Below are positions 46,377 through 54,545 of a DNA stretch of 64,000 bases, one piece after another. Within the stretch, counting starts at the first letter, position 1, and each line of letters begins with the position of its first letter. Source of the DNA: Demequina lutea. GTDB lineage: Bacteria > Actinomycetota > Actinomycetes > Actinomycetales > Demequinaceae. A program made the position numbers and the translations under genes. Location of the stretch: NCBI RefSeq assembly GCF_013409005.1, contig NZ_JACBZO010000001.1:310001-374000 (forward strand), read 5' to 3'. The notes below the pieces were generated by a model. That model saw nothing but the letters and a program-made list of their open reading frames with translations, did not search any database and was not told the DNA's origin.

Positions 46377-47093
46377 TCAGGCGCGGAGGTCGTCCATTGC
46401 CTGCAGCACATCGACTGCGGAGGTCAGTGGGGCGTCGGAGCCGCGCGAGAGCGACGAATCAACCCCGGTAGCACTCGGCATTGCCTGGTTCTGCTGGCGG
46501 CGACCCACCACAAACCAGATGCCTCGCGCGACGACATCGCCCTTGTTGGAGTACATGTGCGGTCGCACCGAATCGAACTGCAACGAGTCGCCCGGCTGTA
46601 GCACGTGGGTCGTGAACTCGAGTTGGAGGGTGATCTCGCCCTCGAGAATGTAGGCGTATTCGAGACCCGAGTGGCGCATGAGCCGGCCTTCGACGGAGCT
46701 CGTAGCCCCCGGATCGTAGCTCACGAGGAGGGCATCGGCCGGTCCGCCTTCGCCGACGGCCAGATGTTCCCAGCGCACGCCGTTCTCCATCTCGAGTACG
46801 GGGTTCTCGGGGCCGCGCTGTACGGCAGGCTCGGCCGATCCTGTTTTGCCGGAAGCGGCAGAATCTGGGGAACCTAAATCGACCACCGGAGCGGTGACTC
46901 CCATGAGCCCGTCCATCGAGATGCCCAAATGGTTGGCGAGTGCGTAGAGGGTAGACACCGAGGGCTGAGTCTTGCCGGTCTCTACCTGCGAAATCAGGCT
47001 TGCCGAGACTCCCACCGCCTGCGCAACACTGCGAAGGCTCATTCCGCGCAGCGTGCGCGCCTCTCGCAACCGCACTCCGAATTCCGCAGCCAT
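46377..47093 (-). CDS. XRE-family regulator with C-terminal cupin domain
   Basis: 238 aa from ATG 47093, 6 nt after GAGGGG; ATG 47099 is an alternative. HTH at residues 5-60 (LREARTLRGMSLRSVAQAVG...SQVETGKTQPSVSTLYALA). A Gly/Ser/Pro linker leads to a cupin (HSGLEYAYILEGEITLQLE, LQPGDSLQFDSVRPHMYSN). Such proteins sense a small molecule, often an amine or amino-acid-like compound, in the cupin. It lies between the importer and M24 genes and faces two direct repeats in its own promoter. Confidence 0.9.
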   Translation of the reverse strand: MAAEFGVRLREARTLRGMSLRSVAQAVGVSASLISQVETGKTQPSVSTLYALANHLGISMDGLMGVTAPVVDLGSPDSAASGKTGSAEPAVQRGPENPVLEMENGVRWEHLAVGEGGPADALLVSYDPGATSSVEGRLMRHSGLEYAYILEGEITLQLEFTTHVLQPGDSLQFDSVRPHMYSNKGDVVARGIWFVVGRRQQNQAMPSATGVDSSLSRGSDAPLTSAVDVLQAMDDLRA

Positions 47094-47127
47094 GTGCATC
47101 CCCTCTACATCGGGTTGAAATGCCCTC

Positions 47128-47159
47128 TGCACACTGTATCAAGCGAGGGTGCACACTGT
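47128..47159. promoter_or_regulatory. Direct repeats upstream of the XRE-cupin gene
   Basis: TGCACACTGT occurs at 47128-47137 and 47150-47159, start-to-start distance 22 bp (two helical turns). Possible autoregulatory sites for the XRE-cupin protein. Confidence 0.5.
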
Positions 47160-47305
47160 GCGCCATTCGCGCCTAGGAGTGGTCGGGTGTCGCAGCGCTC
47201 GCTACCGGGCCGCCCTTCACCGAAAATCTCGGCGCATAGTGCGAAACTCAGCACAAAGAGTCGGGTACAGCCAGCTGAAAGGTGTCGATTCACTAGACGC
47301 GAGTG

Positions 47306-47335
47306 TTCACTTGTGCTAAACAGTACTTCTATAGG
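47306..47335 (+). promoter_or_regulatory. M24 promoter with shared 17-bp motif
   Basis: TTCACTTGTGCTAAACA (47306-47322) overlaps the probable -35, and TATAGG (47330-47335) is the likely -10. It matches the motif upstream of the importer at 15 of 17 positions. A further TTCACTAG lies at 47289-47296. Confidence 0.6.
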
Positions 47336-47370
47336 ACTGCACGCCGACGAAGCCGTTTTGGGAGGATTCC

Positions 47371-48762
47371 ATGCGTAACACTGACACCACTGGTACCACA
47401 GCGGTCGACTGGGAGCAGAGGATCAATTTCGATCGCCTCCGCTCGGAGCGTCTTGCACGAATTAAGGCAGAACTCAACCGTTCCGACATGGGCGCCGTGC
47501 TCGCCTTCGACTTCTCCAACATCCGGTACATGACCTCGACCCACATCGGCACGTGGGCGATGGACAAGCTCATCCGCTTCAGCCTCCTCACGCGCGAGAC
47601 CGACCCAATCTCGTGGGACTTTGGTTCGGCCGCCAAGCACCACGCTCTTTACAACCCGTGGCTGGATGTCACGACCGCAGAGGCAGACGCCGACCCCCAC
47701 GCCCCCCACCACGGAGCCACGCGCCCGCGTCTCGAATCGGGCGCGCGCGCCGGCATCTCAACCCTGCGCGGTGCGTTCAACCCCGACGCCGAGATCGCCC
47801 AGAAGCTCGCCGCCAAGATCAAGCGCGAACTCGACAAGTTCGGTGTCGCCGACCAGCCGCTAGGCGTCGACGTGATCGAGCTGCCCGTCCTCTTCGCGCT
47901 GCAGCAGCTCGGCATCGAGGTGGTCGACGGCCAGCAGCTGTTCATGGAGGCCCGCCGCATCAAGACCGCCGACGAGATCGGGCTGCTCACGCAGGCCGCG
48001 TCGATGGTGGACACCGCCTACGACGAGCTCTACACCTTCCTGCGCCCCGGTGTGCGCGAGAACGAGGCCGTCGGCCTCGTGGCGAAGACTCTCTACGACC
48101 TCGGCTCCGAGTACGTGGAAGGCGTCAACGCCATCTCCGGTGAGCGCTGCTCGCCGCACCCCCACGTCTTCTCTGACCGCCTCATCCGCCCGGGTGACCC
48201 GGCCTTCTTCGACATCCTGCACAGTTTCAACGGCTACCGCACCTGCTACTACCGCACGTTCGCAGTCGGGTCGGCGAGCTCGGCACAGCGCGACGCCTAC
48301 ACGCGAGCACGCGAGTACATCGACTGGGCGATCGCCCTCGTCAAGCCCGGCGCGACCACGGCAGACATCGTGAGCGTGTGGCCCACAGCGCAGGAGTTTG
48401 GGTTCGAGGACGAGGAAGCCGCCTTCGGGTTGCAGTATGGTCACGGCGTCGGGCTCTCCATCTGGGAGAAGCCCATCTTCTCCAGGCTCGTCTCTCTCGA
48501 CCACCCCGAGGTGCTTGAAGAGGGCATGGTCTTCGCGCTCGAGACCTATTGGCCGTCGGCCGATGGCTGGGGTGCCGCGCGCATCGAAGAAGAGGTTGTG
48601 GTGACCGCAGACGGCTGCGAGGTGATCACGAAGTTCCCGGCCGAGGAGCTCCTGGTCGCGGGTCAGCGCTACTACACCGTCGGGGGAACGCTCAACTCGA
48701 TCCGTGACTCGCAGTCGCACCTCAACACGTCCGCGGGCCGCGGCGAGACCCCGGCCCCCTGA
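47371..48762 (+). CDS. M24-family enzyme (creatinase/DddP/ectoine-hydrolase fold) with altered metal site
   Basis: 463 aa from ATG 47371 after GGGAGGATTCC. N-terminal creatinase domain (residues 20-195), then the pita-bread M24 domain. Expected metal ligands are Asp281 (FFDILH), His358 (QYGHGVG), Glu391 (ALETYW) and Glu406-408. The second Asp (the D of GYxxDxTR) is Cys292 in GYRTCYYRTF. A normal dinuclear peptidase site is therefore doubtful; non-peptidase M24 enzymes such as creatinase or DddP are better analogues. It has a paralogue at the left edge and a convergent dehydrogenase at its 3' end. Confidence 0.85.
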   Translation: MRNTDTTGTTAVDWEQRINFDRLRSERLARIKAELNRSDMGAVLAFDFSNIRYMTSTHIGTWAMDKLIRFSLLTRETDPISWDFGSAAKHHALYNPWLDVTTAEADADPHAPHHGATRPRLESGARAGISTLRGAFNPDAEIAQKLAAKIKRELDKFGVADQPLGVDVIELPVLFALQQLGIEVVDGQQLFMEARRIKTADEIGLLTQAASMVDTAYDELYTFLRPGVRENEAVGLVAKTLYDLGSEYVEGVNAISGERCSPHPHVFSDRLIRPGDPAFFDILHSFNGYRTCYYRTFAVGSASSAQRDAYTRAREYIDWAIALVKPGATTADIVSVWPTAQEFGFEDEEAAFGLQYGHGVGLSIWEKPIFSRLVSLDHPEVLEEGMVFALETYWPSADGWGAARIEEEVVVTADGCEVITKFPAEELLVAGQRYYTVGGTLNSIRDSQSHLNTSAGRGETPAP

Positions 48763-48777
48763 GAGCCGAGGGGAGGC

Positions 48778-49653
48778 CTAGGCCGTGTGGCCGCCGCCCC
48801 TGGAAATCTCCGCGATCGCCGACCAGTCGGCACCGGCGAGCTCCGGGTTCGCGACCGCTCGCTCGAACACGTCGCGCAGTGCGGGAGATGTCGGCAGGGC
48901 AAGTCTCACTTCGGCCGCGGCTACCTCGGCGAGCGCGAGGTCTTTCAGCCCCAGTTCGACGGTGAATCCCGCCGGCCGGTAGCTGCGCTCGGCGATGATC
49001 TTTCCGTAGCCGGGGTACACGACACCGCCGAACAGGGTGCTGCCGAGCAGTTCGACGAACTCGCCGGCATCCACGCCGTAGCGTTCGACGAGGGCCACGG
49101 ATTCGCCCATTGCCTCGAGGGCGCCAATGATGTTGTAATTCACGGCGATCTTCACGACGTTGGCCGACGCCGGGTCGACACCTAAGTTCCAGGTGCGCAC
49201 GCCGAGCACGGCGAGGTAGGGCTCGAGGCTCGCGACAACGTCCGCTGGCCCTGCCACGAGAATGTTGAGTTTGCCCGCGGCCGCCACCTGCGGTCGCCCC
49301 AGCACGGGCGCGGCAATGTAGGTCACTCCCGCGGCACGCGCCCGCTCGGCGAGGCGCGAGGCGAGGCCGCCGCTGATCGTGCCCATATTCACATGGACGC
49401 GACCGGCCTCACCCTCGAGGGCCTGTGCCGACAAGGTTGCGTCGGCCGCTTCATCATTCGCAAGCATCGAGAAGCTGAGAGGCCGCGCCAGGGCCTCGCG
49501 CGCGGTATCCACGCGCACTGCCCCCGCCTCGACGAGGGGTGTCGCGGCCTCGGGGGAGCGGTTCCAGACCGCGACATCGTGGCCGGCCCCCACGAGTCGC
49601 CCGGCGATGCCGGAGCCCATCGTGCCCAGTCCGAGGAATCCGATCTCAGCCAT
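48778..49653 (-). CDS. Beta-hydroxyacid dehydrogenase (3-hydroxyisobutyrate dehydrogenase family)
   Basis: 291 aa from ATG 49653. Rossmann motif GLGTMG (residues 8-13), then AAPVLGRPQVAAAGKL in place of the usual SPVSGG, and the catalytic KIAVNYN (KxxxN). Last gene of the minus-strand group VOC, GntR, ALDH, dehydrogenase; starts 2 bp after the ALDH stop. Diverged from the left-edge family member but with the same M24 neighbour relation. Confidence 0.87.
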   Translation of the reverse strand: MAEIGFLGLGTMGSGIAGRLVGAGHDVAVWNRSPEAATPLVEAGAVRVDTAREALARPLSFSMLANDEAADATLSAQALEGEAGRVHVNMGTISGGLASRLAERARAAGVTYIAAPVLGRPQVAAAGKLNILVAGPADVVASLEPYLAVLGVRTWNLGVDPASANVVKIAVNYNIIGALEAMGESVALVERYGVDAGEFVELLGSTLFGGVVYPGYGKIIAERSYRPAGFTVELGLKDLALAEVAAAEVRLALPTSPALRDVFERAVANPELAGADWSAIAEISRGGGHTA

Positions 49654-49655
49654 GC

Positions 49656-51032
49656 CTAGCCCTTCCACACGGTCTTCAGATTGCAGAACTCCCGGATGCC
49701 CGCGGCCGCGAGTTCGCGGCCGTAGCCCGAATCCTTGATGCCGCCAAAAGGCAGTTCGGGGTAAGAGACGGTCATCCCGTTGACGAACACGGCGCCGGCG
49801 TCGATCGAGCGGATGAACCACGCCTCCTCGTCGGCGTTGGTCGTCCACACGGCACTCGACAGCCCGAACGTCGTCTGGTTTGCGACGCGCACGGCCTCCT
49901 CGCGGTCGGCCACTCTGTAGAGCGTCGCGACGGGGCCGAAGGCCTCCTCCATCACCAGCCGCGCGTCGTCGGCGAGGCCGACGATAAGCGTGGGGCTGTA
50001 GAACCAGCCCGGGCGGTCGGGAGCCGATCCCCCTGCGAGCACCATCGCGCCCCTGGCAACGGCGTCGTCGACGAGTCCGGCCAGCTCGTCGCGGCCAGCC
50101 TCCGTGGCGAGGGGCCCGACGTCGGTGGTCGGGTCGAGCGGGTCGCCCACCACGAGTGCGGCCATCTTGGAGGCGAACAGGCCCACGAACTCGTCGTAGA
50201 CCTCGGCGTGCACGATGAACCGCTTGGCGGCGATGCACGACTGTCCGTTGTTGCCCACGCGCGCCTTCACCGCGATCGTGGAGGCGGCATCGAGGTCGGC
50301 CGAGGGCATGACGATAAAGGGGTCGGAGCCGCCGAGTTCGAGCACGGCCTTCTTGATGTGGCTACCGGCGGTGGAGGCGACGGAGCGGCCCGCGGGCTCA
50401 GACCCGGTGAGGGTGACCGCCTTCACGCGCGGATCCTCAAGCACGTGCGCGACCTCGCGCGCACCAATGAGCAGGGTGCGGAACGACCCCTTGGGGAACC
50501 CGCCGCGCTCAAAGAGGGCGTCGAGGTACAGTGCCGCCTGCGGAACATTCGAGGCGTGCTTGAGCAGCCCCGTATTGCCGGCCATGAGGGCGGGGGCCGC
50601 GAAACGGACCACCTGCCACAGCGGGTAGTTCCACGGCATGACCGCGAGTACCACTCCCAGCGGCTCGTACCGGGTGTGCGCGTGCGAGGCGCCGACGCTG
50701 GCGGGGTCGTCCAGAACCTCGTCGGCGAGAAAGCCCTCGGCATGCTCGGCGTAGAAGCGCATGTTCTTGGCGCACTTGAGCACCTCGGCCCTGGCCTGAG
50801 CGAGCGGCTTGCCCATTTCGAGGGTCAGCATGCGGGCGGTGGCCTCGACCTCCGCTTCGAGCACGGCGGCGGCTGCCACCATCCACTCCGCTCGCTGCGC
50901 GTAGGTCGTGGCCTTGAGCACGAGATGGGCGGCCTGCGCCTCGCCGATGCGGCGCTCGACCTCGGCCGCATCGTGCGGCTCGAAGGTGGCGAGGGTCTCG
51001 CCCGTCGTCGGGTTGATGGTCGCGATTGCCAT
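49656..51032 (-). CDS. NAD(P)-dependent aldehyde dehydrogenase (succinate-semialdehyde type)
   Basis: 458 aa. Catalytic Glu232 in LELGGSDP and Cys266 in GNNGQSCIAAKR, and the cofactor region VMPWNYPLWQ. Length and GQSC/AAKR context fit GabD-like NAD(P)-dependent semialdehyde dehydrogenases. It would oxidise an aldehyde intermediate, for example one released by a dehydrogenase or an acetoin-type cleavage (inference). Confidence 0.9.
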   Translation of the reverse strand: MAIATINPTTGETLATFEPHDAAEVERRIGEAQAAHLVLKATTYAQRAEWMVAAAAVLEAEVEATARMLTLEMGKPLAQARAEVLKCAKNMRFYAEHAEGFLADEVLDDPASVGASHAHTRYEPLGVVLAVMPWNYPLWQVVRFAAPALMAGNTGLLKHASNVPQAALYLDALFERGGFPKGSFRTLLIGAREVAHVLEDPRVKAVTLTGSEPAGRSVASTAGSHIKKAVLELGGSDPFIVMPSADLDAASTIAVKARVGNNGQSCIAAKRFIVHAEVYDEFVGLFASKMAALVVGDPLDPTTDVGPLATEAGRDELAGLVDDAVARGAMVLAGGSAPDRPGWFYSPTLIVGLADDARLVMEEAFGPVATLYRVADREEAVRVANQTTFGLSSAVWTTNADEEAWFIRSIDAGAVFVNGMTVSYPELPFGGIKDSGYGRELAAAGIREFCNLKTVWKG

Positions 51033-51046
51033 GGTGCTCCTGGGGG

Positions 51047-51733
51047 CTAGTGGGTTTCGGAGAAGACTTCGGGATGCCGCGCAAGTTCGAGCCGCGTGCG
51101 GCGAATGTGGCCCGCGAGCACGCGCTCCGCCTCGTCGAGGTCACGTCGCCGAATGGCGGACACCAACAGGTGGTGCTCGTAGTGCACGCTTTGGTCGTTT
51201 CCCCTGCTAAACACATGCATGAACGCGCGGCGGTAGTGATGCGTACGGTTCCACAGCCGCAGCACCGTGTCGCCTAGCACGTTGGTCTGCGCGACGCCGT
51301 ACATCGAGAGGTGAAACTGGCGGTCGAGCGTGATGAAGCCCTCGATGTCGGCCGAGAGTTCCATCTGCATCGCGAGCGCCTCGAGTTTGTCGATGGACTC
51401 GTCGCTCAGCAGCGGCACGTTGAAGCGCAGCAGCAGGGGCTCGATGCGCTCGCGAATCTGGTACATCTCCTCGCACTCGGCGAGGCTCAGGCGCGATACC
51501 CATGCACCCGTATTGGCGACCACCGTGACGAGCCCCTCGCCCTCGAGCGCGCGCAGTGCCTCGCGTACGGGCAGGCGGCTCGCGCCATGCCGGTCGGCGA
51601 GTTCTTCCTGTCGGATGCGCGCACCGGGCTCGTACTCTCCGGCGAGAATCGACTTACGCAGGACGTCCGCGATACGTGATCCCGCGGCCCCGTGCGGCGC
51701 CGGCTCCAGGGTAGGTACTTGCTCTGAACTCAT
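51047..51733 (-). CDS. GntR-family regulator, FCD (FadR) subfamily
   Basis: 228 aa from ATG 51733, overlapping the VOC stop (ATGA). Winged helix with EYEPGARIRQEELADRHGASRLPVREALRALEGEG (residues about 35-70), then an all-helical FCD domain with conserved Asp/His metal residues (LDRQFHLSMYG, YEHHLLVSAI). FCD regulators bind organic acids. It probably controls its own operon and the divergent E1-E2 operon. Confidence 0.9.
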   Translation of the reverse strand: MSSEQVPTLEPAPHGAAGSRIADVLRKSILAGEYEPGARIRQEELADRHGASRLPVREALRALEGEGLVTVVANTGAWVSRLSLAECEEMYQIRERIEPLLLRFNVPLLSDESIDKLEALAMQMELSADIEGFITLDRQFHLSMYGVAQTNVLGDTVLRLWNRTHHYRRAFMHVFSRGNDQSVHYEHHLLVSAIRRRDLDEAERVLAGHIRRTRLELARHPEVFSETH

Positions 51734-52245
51734 GGATGCCACAGTTTCACATCCGCGCCCGCCTCGTAGGCCTTGCCGCCGGGAAAACTCACGAGCTCGA
51801 ACTGCATGCCCCACGGGCTACGGAAGTACTGCCAGCGCTGGCCCTCGGCGGGTCCCGCGCTCGCGATGGGCGAGCCCATGAGCTCGATGTCGTGGGCGCG
51901 CAGGTGGGCGATCGCGGCATCCATGTCGTCGACGTAGATCGCGAGGTGGTGGCCGCCGATGTCGCTGTTGCGCGGCTGAGACGCCTGGCCATCGGCCGCG
52001 TCGTAGAGAAAGGTCTCGATGTTGCTGCCGTTGCCGAGCCGGTAGAACCGGATCTCCTTGATGACGGTGCGCGGGTGCACGCCCAGGGTCACCGCCATCC
52101 AGTCGTCCTCGGCACTCTTGGCGCCAAGAGTGTAGATGTGCTGGGCGCCGAGGATGTCGACGAGGAAGCGTTCGGCCTGGTCGAGGTCGGGCACGGTGAT
52201 GCCAATGTGGTCGATGCCCCGCATGCCGGGTAGCCCGAGTGCCAC
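51730..52245 (-). CDS. VOC-family protein (glyoxalase/dioxygenase fold)
   Basis: 171 aa from GTG 52245 after AAGGAG. Two beta-alpha-beta-beta-beta modules: GIDHIGITVPDLDQAERF with a metal His, and GGHHLAIYVDDMDAAIAHL, then WQYFRSPWGMQFELVSF with the Glu ligand. Members isomerise, cleave or dioxygenate small molecules. First of the minus-strand operon; coupled to the regulator gene. Confidence 0.85.
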   Translation of the reverse strand: MALGLPGMRGIDHIGITVPDLDQAERFLVDILGAQHIYTLGAKSAEDDWMAVTLGVHPRTVIKEIRFYRLGNGSNIETFLYDAADGQASQPRNSDIGGHHLAIYVDDMDAAIAHLRAHDIELMGSPIASAGPAEGQRWQYFRSPWGMQFELVSFPGGKAYEAGADVKLWHP

Positions 52246-52318
52246 GGCGACTCCTTTGTCTATTGGATACAGTGTGACTCAAAGTGGCCGCAAATTCCAG
52301 CCTTTCGCTAGAAAAGGG

Positions 52319-52348
52319 ATTGTATTGGCGACAATCTAGGCGTATCGT
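52319..52348 (+). promoter_or_regulatory. Leaderless promoter of E1-E2 with FCD-type operator
   Basis: TTGTAT (52320-52325) and TATCGT (52343-52348) are 17 bp apart; the -10 ends 7 nt before ATG 52356. ATTGT (52319-52323) and ACAAT (52331-52335) form an inverted repeat with a 7-bp centre over the -35, the TTGT-n-ACAA layout of FadR-type operators. A related TGTCTATTGGATACA lies near 52257 by the VOC start. Confidence 0.6.
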
Positions 52349-52355
52349 GCTCGAC

Positions 52356-54545
52356 ATGCCACGACAAAGACGTCTGACCACTGGTGTTGACTGGATCGAG
52401 ATCTCGACGACTGCCGCGGATTGGAAGGCTGCCGACCCCGCGCTGCTCGGCACCATGCTCACGCAGCTGCACCTCATCCGCGCGTTCGAGGAGACGGTGC
52501 TGGAACTCGCGGGCGAAGGCCTCGTGCACGGGCCTGCGCACTCGAGCATCGGCCAGGAGGGCGGGGCGGTCGGTTCGATCGTCGGGCTTCGGTCGACCGA
52601 TGCCGTGAATGGCTCCCACCGCGGGCATCACCAGTTTCTCGCCAAGGCCCTCACGCACGTCTCGGGCGGCACCATGGATCCCAACGCCGACGTCGATGCG
52701 CGCGTGCAGGAGGTGTTGCAGCGCACCCTCGCCGAGATCCTCGGCCTGTCGCAGGGCTACTGCCGCGGCCGCGGCGGCTCGATGCACCTCCAGTGGTTCG
52801 AGGCCGGCGCGCTCGGCACCAATGCGATCGTCGGCGGTGGCGCGCCCTCGGCCGCCGGCAACGCCTGGGCCCAGAAGCACGCGGGCACGACCGACCTCAC
52901 CATCAACTACTTCGGCGACGGCGCCAGCCAGATCGGCTCCGTGCTCGAGTCGATGAACCTCGCCGCGGCCTGGAAGCTGCCGGTCTGCTTCTTCATCGAG
53001 AACAATCTCTACGCCGTCTCCACCTCCGCCGCCGAGATCAGCGCCGACCCGCGCTTCTCGGTTCGCGGCCAGGGCTTTGGCATCCCGTCCTGGCGCGTCG
53101 ACGGCATGGACCCTCTCGCCGTGCATCTCGCGATGGAGGCCGCCGCAGAGCGACTGCGTTCCGGCGAAGGCCCCACGATCATCGAGGCCGAGGTCTACCG
53201 CTTCTTCCACCAGAACGGCGCCTACCCCGGTAGTGCCTTTGGCTACCGCACCAAGGAAGAGGAAGCCGCGTGGCGTGCCCGCGACCCGCTCGACCGCGTA
53301 GCGGCCGAGATGACCAAGCTCGGCCTCATCGATGCGGCGGGGGTGGCAGCGCTGCGCGAGCGGGCGCAATCCGCCATCGCGACCGCCGCCGCCGAACTGC
53401 TGGAGGCCGACCCCGACGCCGAAGGCAAGCGCCGCATCAGGCCCTCCCTCTGGCCCGATGTGAGCTTTGTCAACGTGGGGGTGCGCGGCGACGGCAGCGA
53501 GCTCAAGTCGCTCACGGTTGCCGATCCGGTCGACTACACGGGCGCGTCCCGCGATCTCAAGTTTGTGGACGCCGTGGCAACGGTCATGGACCGCCGCATG
53601 GAGCGGGACCCGCGCATCGTCGTGCTCGGCGAGGACGTGCATCGCCTCAACGGCGGAACGAACGGCGCCACCAAGGGCCTCGCCAAGAAGTACGGGCCGG
53701 AGCGCGTCATGGGCACCCCGATCAGCGAGAACGCCTTCACTGGTCTCGCCGAGGGACTCGCGCTCGACGGCCGCTTCCGCCCCGTGGTCGAGTTCATGTA
53801 TCCCGACTTCATGTGGGTCGCGGCCGACCAGGTCTTCAACCAGATCGGCAAGGCACGGCACATGTTTGGTGGCGACAACCCCGTTCCGCTCGTGTTGCGC
53901 ACGAAGATCGCCATGGGATCGGGATACGGCTCGCAGCACCTCATGGACCCGGCAGGCATCTTCGCCACGAGCCCGGGCTGGCGCATCGTTGCCCCGTCCA
54001 CGGCCGCCGACTACGTGGGACTCATGAACGCCGCCCTCGCCCTGCAAGACCCTGTGCTCGTGATCGAGCACGTGGACCTCTACGGCACCATGGACACGGT
54101 TCCCGAGGGTGACCTCGACTACATCCTGCCGCCGGGCAAGGCCGCGCTTCGGCGCACCGGCTCCGACGTCACGGTGATCAGTTATCTCTCGATGGTGAAG
54201 CACTGCATCGAGGCCCTCGACCAGACGGGGGTGGACGCAGACCTCATCGACCTGCGCTGGCTCGACCGCGCCTCCCTCGACTGGGACACGATCGGCGAAT
54301 CCATCAAGAAGACCAACGCCGTGCTGATTGTGGAGCAGGGCTCGCAGGGCACGTCCTACGGTGCCTGGCTGTCCGACGAGATCCAGCGCCGCTTCTTCGA
54401 CTGGCTCGACCAGCCCATCGAACGCGTCACGGGAGCCGAGGCAAGCCCGAGCATCTCGAAGGTGCTCGAGCGCGCCGCCATTGCCCGCACGGAAGAGGTC
54501 GTCGCCGGCCTCGAGCGCGTACGTCTTGGAATGGGCGACCGCTGA
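52356..54545 (+). CDS. Thiamine-dependent 2-oxoacid/acetoin dehydrogenase E1, fused alpha and beta subunits
   Basis: 729 aa from ATG 52356; no Shine-Dalgarno, but the promoter places the transcript start at this ATG. Residues 1-330 form the alpha part (HGPAHSSIGQEG; RGRGGSMHLQ; the thiamine motif GDGASQIGS ending ENNLYAVST). From about 415 the beta part follows (KFVDAVATVMDRRMERDP, LGEDVHRLNGG, PISENAFTGLAEGLA, transketolase C-domain at the end). It decarboxylates a 2-oxoacid or cleaves an acyloin and passes the acyl group to the E2 encoded next. Fusion of the subunits is less usual. Confidence 0.9.
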   Translation: MPRQRRLTTGVDWIEISTTAADWKAADPALLGTMLTQLHLIRAFEETVLELAGEGLVHGPAHSSIGQEGGAVGSIVGLRSTDAVNGSHRGHHQFLAKALTHVSGGTMDPNADVDARVQEVLQRTLAEILGLSQGYCRGRGGSMHLQWFEAGALGTNAIVGGGAPSAAGNAWAQKHAGTTDLTINYFGDGASQIGSVLESMNLAAAWKLPVCFFIENNLYAVSTSAAEISADPRFSVRGQGFGIPSWRVDGMDPLAVHLAMEAAAERLRSGEGPTIIEAEVYRFFHQNGAYPGSAFGYRTKEEEAAWRARDPLDRVAAEMTKLGLIDAAGVAALRERAQSAIATAAAELLEADPDAEGKRRIRPSLWPDVSFVNVGVRGDGSELKSLTVADPVDYTGASRDLKFVDAVATVMDRRMERDPRIVVLGEDVHRLNGGTNGATKGLAKKYGPERVMGTPISENAFTGLAEGLALDGRFRPVVEFMYPDFMWVAADQVFNQIGKARHMFGGDNPVPLVLRTKIAMGSGYGSQHLMDPAGIFATSPGWRIVAPSTAADYVGLMNAALALQDPVLVIEHVDLYGTMDTVPEGDLDYILPPGKAALRRTGSDVTVISYLSMVKHCIEALDQTGVDADLIDLRWLDRASLDWDTIGESIKKTNAVLIVEQGSQGTSYGAWLSDEIQRRFFDWLDQPIERVTGAEASPSISKVLERAAIARTEEVVAGLERVRLGMGDR

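Noticed and set aside
47371-48762. DMSP lyase (DddP) or ectoine hydrolase assignment for the M24 protein
   Set aside because: Overall fold fits, but the metal-site Cys and the lack of partner genes of either pathway leave no basis to choose.
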